The notes under the pieces are model-generated. The model saw only the letters and a list, made by a program, of their open reading frames with translations, did not search any database and had not been told where the DNA came from. This document shows, piece by piece, positions 32,317 through 38,283 of a stretch of DNA of 64,000 nucleotides. The stretch comes from an uncultured Clostridia bacterium (GTDB lineage Bacteria > Bacillota > Clostridia > UMGS1810), in assembly GCA_934500705.1 (NCBI GenBank), contig CAKSTI010000006.1, positions 62,001 through 126,000 on the forward strand, written 5' to 3'. Made by a program: the position numbers and the translations under genes. The number at the start of each line of letters is the position of its first letter. The first letter of the stretch is position 1.

Positions 32317-34407
32317 ATGAAAGACAAAGTATTCGGCGTGCTCCAACGCATAGGCAGGTCATTTATGCTGCCCATTGCGCTGCTGCCCGTCGCCGGCTTG
32401 TTTCTCGGCATTGGCAGTTCGTTTACCAACGAAACTATGCTAAATGCCTACAACCTCTCGTCCGTAATATATCAGGGCGGAATTTTATACACCGTTTTAG
32501 ACATTTTAAGCCGTGCAGGCAGTGCGGTGTTTAACAACCTTGCGCTTTTGTTTGCAATGGGTGTGTCAATAGGTATGGCAAAGCGTGAAAAAGAGGTGGC
32601 GGCTCTGTCGAGCGTTATTGCCTACCTCATAATGAACACTGCCATAAGCACGCTCATCACGGCAGCCGGCGGAGTTGAGGCGATGCCGGCAAACTCAACG
32701 GCTGATGTGCTCGGAATAACGACACTGCAAATGGGAGTTTTCGGCGGAATAATTGTGGGACTGGGAGTTGCATCACTGCACAATCGGTTCTACAAGACAG
32801 AACTTCCGCAGGTGCTGTCGTTTTTCAGCGGAACACGTTTTGTGCCGATAGTCAGCAGTATTGTATACCTCGGAGTAGGTATTCTGATGTTTTACGTATG
32901 GCCTGTTATTCAGACGGGCATTTCGTGGCTCGGAAATCTCGTTATACGCTCCGGCTACGCCGGAACGTGGATTTACGGAATAATCGAGCGTGCGCTCATT
33001 CCGTTCGGTCTGCATCACGTTTTCTACATTCCGTTCTGGCAGACGGCGCTGGGCGGCTCGGCGATTATTGACGGCGCTGTTGTCAACGGTGCGCAAAATA
33101 TTTTCTTTGCAGAGCTTGCCTCAAAGGCAACCAAGGTGTTCTCCGTGGAGGCAACACGATTTATGTCGGGTAAGTTCCCGTTTATGATTTTCGGTCTGCC
33201 GGGTGCGGCGCTTGCAATGTATCAAACGGCAAAACCGCAAAAAAAGAAACTCGTCGGCAGTTTGCTCGTATCTGCGGCGCTCACCGCAATGCTCACCGGT
33301 ATAACCGAACCGCTTGAATTTACATTTCTGTTCGTTGCGCCGCTTATGTATGCAGTGCACTGCGTTTTTGCGGGTCTTTCGTATATGCTTATGCACATTT
33401 TAAACGTCGGTGTGGGTATGACGTTCTCCGGCGGACTCATAGACTTATTCCTGTTCGGCATTTTGCAAGGAAATGCCAAAACTCACTGGCTGTGGATAGT
33501 TGCCGTGGGCGTGGTATATTTCTTCCTGTATTACGGCGTGTTTAAGTTTATGATATTAAAGCTGAACCTCAAAACACCCGGACGTGACGACGATGCGGAA
33601 ACCAAACTGTATACACGCAAGGACGTGGACGCACGCAAGAGCGGAAAGGCTGATTTTTCGCAAAGTGCGCAGATTTTAAGCGGTCTTGGCGGCAGAGCGA
33701 ATATTGCCGACCTTGACTGCTGTGCCACAAGACTCCGTGTCACCGTGCACAATCCGCAGGCGGTGGACGACGCCTCGCTCAAAGCGAGCGGTGCCTCCGG
33801 CGTAATTCACAGCGGAAACGGCGTTCAGGTGATATACGGTCCGCAGGTTTCTGTTATAAAATCACGTCTTGACGACTATATGGCATCGCCGCAAAGCGCC
33901 GACGATACGCCCCCTCCGCCGAGCGAACCGACAGTTAAAAAAGATGCGCCGATGCGCCAAACCGTGCTCTATGCGCACGCCGACGGCAAGATTGTCAATC
34001 TGAGAGATGTGGACGACGAGGCGTTTTCCTCGCTCGCTCTGGGTAACGGTGTTGCAATAGAGCCGGAGGGCGGCAAGCTCTATTCCCCCTGCGACGGCGT
34101 AGTGGAAAATGTTTACGACACCTGTCACGCCGTGACGGTTACGAGTGACGACGGTGCGGAAATTCTCCTTCACATCGGCATAGACACCGTCAACCTCAAA
34201 GGCAAATACTTTAAATCGCACGTCAAGGGCGACCAAAGAATTAAAAAGGGCGATTTGCTGATTACCTTTGATGCCGAAAAGATAAAGTCCGAGGGTTACA
34301 AGCTCACAACGCCGATGATTGTGTGCAACACCGATGCGTACAAGTCGGTGGAAACCGTGAAAAGCGGCAAAACCAAGCACGGTGCGCAGATTTTAAAATT
34401 GCAATAA
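32317..34407 (+). CDS. ptsG: PTS glucose-type permease EIICBA
   Basis: 696 residues from the ATG at 32317, chosen for the GGGAGA site 7 nt upstream; two earlier ATGs have none. EIIC membrane part (residues 1-420): LPIALLPVAGLFLGIG, RALIPFGLHHVFYIPFW (the LIPFGLHH block of glucose permeases) and GITEPLEFTFLFVAP. EIIB (about 440-520): DLDCCATRLRVTV with the phospho-Cys in the CATRLR motif. EIIA (about 545-696): GNGVAIEPEGGKLYSPCDG and ILLHIGIDTVNLKG, the phospho-His in LHIGIDT. Order C-B-A and length match Bacillus PtsG. Glucose is likely, but N-acetylglucosamine is not excluded. A type I toxin-like element begins 7 nt after its stop. Confidence 0.88.
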   Translation: MKDKVFGVLQRIGRSFMLPIALLPVAGLFLGIGSSFTNETMLNAYNLSSVIYQGGILYTVLDILSRAGSAVFNNLALLFAMGVSIGMAKREKEVAALSSVIAYLIMNTAISTLITAAGGVEAMPANSTADVLGITTLQMGVFGGIIVGLGVASLHNRFYKTELPQVLSFFSGTRFVPIVSSIVYLGVGILMFYVWPVIQTGISWLGNLVIRSGYAGTWIYGIIERALIPFGLHHVFYIPFWQTALGGSAIIDGAVVNGAQNIFFAELASKATKVFSVEATRFMSGKFPFMIFGLPGAALAMYQTAKPQKKKLVGSLLVSAALTAMLTGITEPLEFTFLFVAPLMYAVHCVFAGLSYMLMHILNVGVGMTFSGGLIDLFLFGILQGNAKTHWLWIVAVGVVYFFLYYGVFKFMILKLNLKTPGRDDDAETKLYTRKDVDARKSGKADFSQSAQILSGLGGRANIADLDCCATRLRVTVHNPQAVDDASLKASGASGVIHSGNGVQVIYGPQVSVIKSRLDDYMASPQSADDTPPPPSEPTVKKDAPMRQTVLYAHADGKIVNLRDVDDEAFSSLALGNGVAIEPEGGKLYSPCDGVVENVYDTCHAVTVTSDDGAEILLHIGIDTVNLKGKYFKSHVKGDQRIKKGDLLITFDAEKIKSEGYKLTTPMIVCNTDAYKSVETVKSGKTKHGAQILKLQ

Positions 34408-34413
34408 TGGGTA

Positions 34414-34442
34414 TTGACAAATTGGGGAAATGAATATATAAT
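34414..34442 (+). promoter_or_regulatory. promoter of antisense RNA, copy A
   Basis: Perfect TTGACA and perfect TATAAT, spacer 17 nt. The -35 box starts 7 nt after the PTS stop codon. Predicted transcript start about 34449. Confidence 0.8.
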
Positions 34443-34448
34443 AAGGTT

Positions 34449-34533
34449 AGAAAAGGCAAGACCGTAACGGTTATGCCCATTTAGATTGTTAAAGAAATAA
34501 CGCTCTGCTTTGGACGGTGGGCGTTATTTTTTT
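34449..34533 (+). ncRNA. candidate antitoxin RNA, copy A
   Basis: A short RNA of about 85 nt bounded by a consensus promoter and a terminator, with no reading frame. Its 5' end folds into GGCA-AGA-CCG-TAA-CGG-TTA-TGCC (34455-34477). Nearly the same hairpin arms begin the toxin message. Its 3' end is fully complementary to the terminator and last codons of the toxin message. Two RNAs that meet at a common terminator and share 5' repeats are the plan of the enterococcal par (Fst) locus; the comparison is architectural, not by sequence. Confidence 0.65.
34496..34533. terminator. shared bidirectional terminator, copy A
   Basis: AATAACGC pairs with GCGTTATT; T run TTTTTTT on the plus strand and TTTCTTT on the minus strand. 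In copy B one G-C pair has become A-T (ATAACAC/GTGTTAT), a compensatory change. Confidence 0.8.
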
Positions 34534-34589
34534 ATGGAAATTATTATAATCAACAAAATCATAAATGAAATTATGTAATTACAATCCAC
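34524..34589 (-). CDS. 21-residue hydrophobic peptide, candidate type I toxin, copy A
   Basis: Begins at a GTG with GGGGAGG 7 nt upstream. The peptide starts MDCNYIISFMIL and continues LIIIISIKK: a polar head, about 14 hydrophobic residues mostly Ile, and a Lys-Lys end. That is the build of a small membrane-inserting toxin, similar in size to Ibs peptides (18-19 residues). Copy B differs at three codons: two silent changes (ATT/ATA, TCA/TCT) and one Leu/Ile exchange, with no indel, a pattern expected for a real coding sequence. An ATG 2 nt upstream gives only six codons and is not conserved. The stop lies inside the terminator stem. The CTTTCTC block at 34619-34625 can pair with the ribosome-site region, so translation may be held back. 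No toxicity is demonstrated. Confidence 0.7.
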   Translation of the reverse strand: MDCNYIISFMILLIIIISIKK

Positions 34590-34630
34590 ATTACCACCTC
34601 CCCTCTCGACTTACAGTTGAGAAAGTTAGC

Positions 34631-34667
34631 GGCATAACCGCCCAGTTTTCACTGTTTCGGACTTGCC
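34631..34667 (-). promoter_or_regulatory. 5' UTR hairpin of toxin message, copy A
   Basis: GGCA-AGT-CCG ... CGG-TTA-TGCC enclosing a CAGT-GAAA-ACTG tetraloop hairpin, at the 5' end of the leftward transcript. The outer arms are those of the antisense RNA hairpin. Confidence 0.6.
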
Positions 34668-34676
34668 TTTCGCTTT

Positions 34677-34705
34677 ATTATACAACATTTCTCGACAAAA
34701 TTCAA
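34677..34705 (-). promoter_or_regulatory. promoter of toxin message, copy A
   Basis: On the minus strand TTGAAT and perfect TATAAT, spacer 17 nt. The predicted message is about 180 nt with an 80-nt 5' UTR. Confidence 0.75.
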
Positions 34706-34743
34706 TAGTATAATTCAGTTATGCTCAAATTATCGAAAACCCC

Positions 34744-34772
34744 TTGAAAAATAATTTATTCTGGGGTATAAT
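34744..34772 (+). promoter_or_regulatory. promoter of leader RNA and SLOG-like gene, copy A
   Basis: TTGAAA and perfect TATAAT, spacer 17 nt, 39 bp from the divergent toxin promoter. Confidence 0.75.
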
Positions 34773-34778
34773 AAAGAT

Positions 34779-34955
34779 GCTATCAAATTTTTTAATATGA
34801 CCATTGTAAGAGGGTACGCTATTACAAAAAGCGTACACTCTTGTTTCGATTTCCTCTTACGAAGTCATATTTAGAATTTGGTAGCAGAACTCTAATGAAA
34901 CAGAGAAGTACGTTTTTTATACGCAGCTCTCTGTTTTGAGAACTGCGTATTTTTT
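34779..34955 (+). ncRNA. structured leader with terminator before the SLOG-like gene, copy A
   Basis: A nested fold of about 107 nt: GCTATCAAATT with AATTTGGTAGC (34779-34789/34875-34885), AATATGAC with GTCATATT (34794-34801/34864-34871), GTAAGAGG with CCTCTTAC (34806-34813/34853-34860) and GTACGCT with AGCGTAC (34814-34820/34830-34836). Then a terminator: TACGCAG with CTGCGTA and TTTTTT (34920-34955). AACAGAG (34899-34905) can pair with CTCTGTT inside the terminator, an alternative fold that would free the gene. This looks like a riboswitch or attenuator, or an independent RNA ending before the gene. I could not match it to a known class (no T-box, TPP, SAM or cyclic-di-GMP motifs). Confidence 0.6.
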
Positions 34956-34970
34956 ATGGGGGTATTCAAA

Positions 34971-35516
34971 ATGGAAAGACTTAAAACAGCGGCGTATTTT
35001 GGTGAGGATTTGAGAAATTTGAACGACGTGTCGTGGCTCAGAGGCAGAATTGAAAAAACAGTTGACTTCATTATTAAAAAAGAGATAACAACCGTTTTGA
35101 TTTATCCGAGAACGGACTTTGAGATGCTGTGTGCCGACGCTGTTTCCGACAAGCTCAAAAGCCACCCGGAAATTGAACTCCGCCTTGTATTTCCGACGAT
35201 AGACGACAAGTATATGAAAGATATGTACGGCCTCGGCGGTGCTCCGCTTGACGAGAGAGAGGACGTAACCGAGAATTTATACAAAAAAATCGTTGAGGCG
35301 GCAGACATAATATACAGATATGTTCCGAGTCTTACTTCATACTGCGCAAAAGCCTCCGAACTTGCCGGTGCACTTGACAAAACGGTTGTTGAAATGGGAT
35401 TGGAACGCTCGGAACTGCCGGCTGATTACAACGAAAGAGTAAAAAGGTCACTGGAACGCACGAGGGATATGCAACTTCGTTATACAAAGGGCAGAGATGA
35501 CGTTTTCAAACATTAA
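34971..35516 (+). CDS. SLOG-like Rossmann-fold protein, unknown role
   Basis: 181 residues. Of two in-frame ATGs (34956, 34971) only the second has a ribosome site (GGGGG, 8 nt). The layout suggests a Rossmann fold of the SLOG/DUF1273 kind: TAAYFGEDLRNL at the first strand, IIKKEITTVLIYPRTDFEMLCADAVSDKLKSHPEIELRLVFP as the second strand, helix and third strand, and AADIIYRYVPSLTSYCAKASELAGALDKTVVEMG as the last nucleotide-side block. SLOG proteins bind nucleotides or NAD-derived signals. The catalytic GGxxGxMG of LOG enzymes is absent, so a sensor or effector is likelier than a LOG-type enzyme. The C-terminus is charged (RSLERTRDMQLRYTKGRDDVFKH). Family call moderate. Confidence 0.55.
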   Translation: MERLKTAAYFGEDLRNLNDVSWLRGRIEKTVDFIIKKEITTVLIYPRTDFEMLCADAVSDKLKSHPEIELRLVFPTIDDKYMKDMYGLGGAPLDEREDVTENLYKKIVEAADIIYRYVPSLTSYCAKASELAGALDKTVVEMGLERSELPADYNERVKRSLERTRDMQLRYTKGRDDVFKH

Positions 35517-35560
35517 AAAACGCAGTCGGAGATTGCGGTCGGGTACTGTTTATACACAAT

Positions 35561-35596
35561 AAAAATCGGCAAGCGCATCAGCGCTTACCGATTTTT
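35561..35596. terminator. terminator between SLOG-like gene and tRNA-Leu
   Basis: AAAAATCGG-C-AAGCGC, loop ATCA, GCGCTT-A-CCGATTTTT: a 15-bp stem with one C-A mismatch and T runs in both directions, serving the SLOG-like gene (plus) and tRNA-Leu (minus). Confidence 0.85.
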
Positions 35597-35682
35597 GGTG
35601 CCGGTGGTCGGGGTCGAACCGACACGGTGTTGCCACCACGAGATTTTGAGTCTCGCACGTCTGCCAATTCCATCACACCGGC
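35596..35682 (-). tRNA. tRNA-Leu (anticodon CAA)
   Basis: 87 nt, encoded CCA included. Acceptor arm GCCGGTG with CACCGGC, anticodon stem GAGA/TCTC around the loop CTCAAAA (anticodon CAA), long variable arm TGGTGGCAACACCG as in class II tRNAs, and T arm GTCGGTTCGACCCCGAC. It reads UUG codons. Confidence 0.96.
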
Positions 35683-35697
35683 GTGAACCACTAATAT

Positions 35698-35726
35698 ATA
35701 ATAACACAATTTTTTAAGTATTGCAA
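35698..35726 (-). promoter_or_regulatory. promoter of tRNA-Leu
   Basis: On the minus strand TTGCAA and TATTAT with 17-nt spacer, 15 nt before the tRNA 5' end. Confidence 0.6.
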
Positions 35727-35757
35727 GACATTTTTTGCGAAAAATGCAAATTTTTTA

Positions 35758-36642
35758 TCATTCTTTTCTGAACACGTCCGCAACCTCGGAAATGGAAATA
35801 TACGCACCCTCGTCAATACTGTGGACAATGTCCTTTAATTTGCTTATCTGAAAACGGTTTGCGATAAAATAAACAATCGTTTTTTCCGCTTTGGAATATC
35901 CGCCGTTTGCCTTGATTGTCGTCATACCGCTCTTGAATTCATCGGAGAGCGCAGAGCAGATTTCGTCCGGCTTTTCGGTAACGATAAGCGCAGCCTTTTC
36001 CCTGTCGAAACCTTCAACAATAAAGTCTATGGTCTTTAATGCGCCGAAATACGTCACAATGGAGTAAAGCGGCAGTATCCAGCTGTTTACCGCAAAACCG
36101 CTCACGATGTATAAAATCAGATTATACACCATAACAAACGTACCGACGGAAATGCCGAGCCTTTTTGCAAATATCACTGCCATTACCTCGATGCCGTCCA
36201 TAGCGCCGCCGCATTTTATTGCAAGACCGCTGCCTATGCCGGAGATAACGCCGCCGAACAGTGCGCAGAGCAACAAATCCTCCCCCGCAAGAGGCGAGGC
36301 AATGCTCACATCTATCGGCAAAACATCGGTGATTAGATATGATGCGAGCGAATATATTGCAACCGTGTAGATTGCATAAAAAGTGAACAGTCCGCCCTGC
36401 TTTTTAAAGCCGTACAAAAACAGCGGAATGTTTAAAATTATCAGAAATACCGAAAGCGAAAGGTATTCCGGAGTAAGCTGTGCAAGGAGCATCGAAGTGC
36501 CGGAAATTCCGCTGTCGTACAGCTTTACCGGATAGAGAAAAAGCGTTATGCCCACTGCGTTTATAATTCCGGCAAGGGTGAGCATTATTATATTGGAAAG
36601 TTTTATTTTAGCTATAACAATCCCTCCATATCCTTTGCACAT
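35758..36642 (-). CDS. YitT family membrane protein (DUF161/DUF2179)
   Basis: About 294 residues. Five or six hydrophobic segments (IIMLTLAGIINAVGITLFLYPVKLYDSGISGTSML..., then GSGLAIKCGGAMDGIEVMAVIFAKRLG) are followed by a cytosolic DUF2179 domain (residues about 215-294, ALIVTEKPDEICSALSDEF...NRFQISKLKDIVHSIDEGAYISISEVADVF). The function is unknown. The start is unclear: the ATG at 36642 has little ribosome site, while a strong GGAGGG lies inside the coding stretch, followed only by ATT or ATA codons at the distance where family N-termini begin (AKIKLSN). The gene overlaps the end of the P1 peptidase gene. Confidence 0.82.
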   Translation of the reverse strand: MCKGYGGIVIAKIKLSNIIMLTLAGIINAVGITLFLYPVKLYDSGISGTSMLLAQLTPEYLSLSVFLIILNIPLFLYGFKKQGGLFTFYAIYTVAIYSLASYLITDVLPIDVSIASPLAGEDLLLCALFGGVISGIGSGLAIKCGGAMDGIEVMAVIFAKRLGISVGTFVMVYNLILYIVSGFAVNSWILPLYSIVTYFGALKTIDFIVEGFDREKAALIVTEKPDEICSALSDEFKSGMTTIKANGGYSKAEKTIVYFIANRFQISKLKDIVHSIDEGAYISISEVADVFRKE

Positions 36643-37577
36643 TTTAGTCCGTACGCACTCTCGGCGCTCTTTACCGCATTTATAATCGCCTGCTCCATAC
36701 AGTCGGAGCACAGCGTACCGATGGCATTAATATCCGCCTCAACGCCGCCGATGCTTGCGGCATAAATGCTGTCGCCGTCCGCAGTGGTGTTGACGGGGCG
36801 GATTGCCCTTGCATATGCGTTGCCTGCCATTGCGGCTATTTTGTTAAGCTGTGCCTTGTCAAACCGAGCGTTTGTAAACACTGCGCCAATCGTGGTGTTT
36901 GATACAAAAAGATTGCCACGGTCGGCTGTCGTGCCCGTCATTGCCGCATTGGAATTGGCAAAGGCGTCTTTTGTTTTATTTAACATTCCGGCAATTATTC
37001 TGCCGTTTTCGTACACATCTCCGAGGGCGTTCACGGCGACCACCGCACCGACTTTAAGCCCGTCATTCTCTATGGCGTACGCTCCGAGTCCCGACTTCAT
37101 CATAAATTCCGCACCGCCGAGTTTGCCGACTGTTGCTCCCGTGCCTGCGCCTGCATTTCCCGTGCAAAACCTGCCTTCAAAAGCCGCCTGTGCCGCCGCC
37201 TTTCCCATTTCTTTGCCCGGGCGCACGCTTGCACTGCCGACGCACAAATCGTAAAGGCAAGAGGTGCAGACAAGCGGAACTTTGGCAAAGCCGGTGTCAA
37301 AACCTATGTCCATACCTTCGAGGTACTCCATAACTCCGCCGGCGCAGTCAAGTCCGAAGGCACTGCCGCCGCCGAGGACTACTGCGTGTATTTTGTCCGC
37401 CGCCGAAAGCGGATTTAAAAGATGCGTTTCTCTCGACGCCGGGCCGCCGCCACGAATATCCAAACCGCACGGGGCGCCGCTCGGAAACACAATCGCCGTG
37501 ACTCCCGTTGCATTTTTTTCGTCCGTGGCGTTGCCTATTTTAAGATTTTCAAATTCACAAAGCGATATTTCCCTCAT
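36612..37577 (-). CDS. P1 family (DmpA/S58) peptidase
   Basis: 321 residues from the ATG at 37577 (GAGGTG site). An N-terminal-nucleophile protein that cleaves itself into two chains. The family pattern is clear: LKIGNATDEKNATGVTAIVFPSGAPCGLDIRGGGPASRETHLLNP, AVVLGGGSAFGLDCAGGVMEYLE and TGNAGAGTGATVGKLGG. The self-cleavage site region is LFVSNTTIGAVFTNARFDKAQ, where the Thr after Asn is the expected nucleophile. Members are aminopeptidases or beta-peptidases, and the natural substrate is unknown. It lies 8 nt after the ECF S-component gene and overlaps the YitT gene. Confidence 0.88.
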   Translation of the reverse strand: MREISLCEFENLKIGNATDEKNATGVTAIVFPSGAPCGLDIRGGGPASRETHLLNPLSAADKIHAVVLGGGSAFGLDCAGGVMEYLEGMDIGFDTGFAKVPLVCTSCLYDLCVGSASVRPGKEMGKAAAQAAFEGRFCTGNAGAGTGATVGKLGGAEFMMKSGLGAYAIENDGLKVGAVVAVNALGDVYENGRIIAGMLNKTKDAFANSNAAMTGTTADRGNLFVSNTTIGAVFTNARFDKAQLNKIAAMAGNAYARAIRPVNTTADGDSIYAASIGGVEADINAIGTLCSDCMEQAIINAVKSAESAYGLKCAKDMEGLL

Positions 37578-37585
37578 AGCGCACC

Positions 37586-38140
37586 TCACGAGCGTGCCTT
37601 TATAATTCTGACTATTGCCGGAGAAAATACTGCGTTGATACCGAGTTCAATCAAAAAGTTTATGCCTATGAACGTCGTAAGCAAAAATACAACGATGTTG
37701 TTGCCGTCGGACATTTGCAAAAGCGTACTGCGAAAAACCGTACTCATTGCAAGAATAAAAAGTCCCGTGTTCACAATGGGGCAAATAATCGCCGCCGCAA
37801 TGCCTGCCGGGTAAACGTGATTTTTAAGCAACGCAAAAACAGCGCCCGACACCCAGCCTGCCGCCGTGCCCTTAAAGAGAATTAAAAACACCGTTGCAAA
37901 CGGATTGAGTTGCAAAAGTCCCATAGAAAACGGGTCTTTCGGCAGGAAACACAAAACCACAACGCCAAAGACAAATCCTAAAAATGCACCGCACTTTCTG
38001 CCGTAAAGGCAAGCGCCTATAACAATGGGTATCTGCACAAGTGCGATTGGAACGTTCATCGGTATGAGCGACGAAACGGATTGAAGTATTATCACCAGTG
38101 CCGCAAGTGCCGCTATTGCTGTCAAATTCTTAGTTTTCAT
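37586..38140 (-). CDS. ECF transporter S component, substrate unknown
   Basis: 184 residues from the ATG at 38140 (AGGAGAG site). Six hydrophobic helices. The N-terminal MKTKNLTAIAALAALVIILQ carries the AxxxA-rich helix 1 that docks on the shared EcfT subunit, and VQIPIVIGACLYGRKCGAFLGFVFGVVVLCFLP and GTAAGWVSGAVFALL are common to vitamin S components. It binds a vitamin or similar small molecule, and the A, A' and T subunits must be encoded elsewhere. No riboswitch is seen upstream to give the ligand. Confidence 0.8.
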   Translation of the reverse strand: MKTKNLTAIAALAALVIILQSVSSLIPMNVPIALVQIPIVIGACLYGRKCGAFLGFVFGVVVLCFLPKDPFSMGLLQLNPFATVFLILFKGTAAGWVSGAVFALLKNHVYPAGIAAAIICPIVNTGLFILAMSTVFRSTLLQMSDGNNIVVFLLTTFIGINFLIELGINAVFSPAIVRIIKARS

Positions 38141-38228
38141 AATTTCTCTCCTTTGACTCGTTTTTGTATATTTTAACACATCGGAGACTTTCAGTCAATC
38201 GGCAAAGAGAACAAAGTACATTAAATGA

Positions 38229-38257
38229 TTGACACGGATTTGAAAATGATGTATAAT
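38229..38257 (+). promoter_or_regulatory. promoter of the second acyl-CoA synthetase
   Basis: Perfect TTGACA and perfect TATAAT, spacer 17 nt, about 25 nt before the GTG at 38284. Confidence 0.8.
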
Positions 38258-38283
38258 AGTGTGCATCATTAGATAGCGGGACG

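Larger units (their letters stand above)
34412..34705. repeat. copy A of a duplicated type I toxin-antitoxin-like element
   Basis: About 290 bp, matched by copy B at 48758-49051. It contains a rightward promoter and short RNA, a shared terminator, a leftward 21-codon gene with strong ribosome site, a long 5' UTR with hairpin, and the leftward promoter. Sequence identity is high in the RNA 5' hairpins, the peptide gene and the 5' UTR, and low between functional parts, which suggests selection and not a recent copy. Confidence 0.75.

Noticed and set aside
34572..34591. An ATG start for the small peptide of copy A, 2 nt before the GTG
   Set aside because: It gives a six-codon frame and is not kept in copy B, where the triplet is ACG.
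34779..34955. Leader A as a T-box, S-box or TPP element
   Set aside because: The diagnostic blocks of these classes, which are obvious at 57385 and 59330, are absent here.
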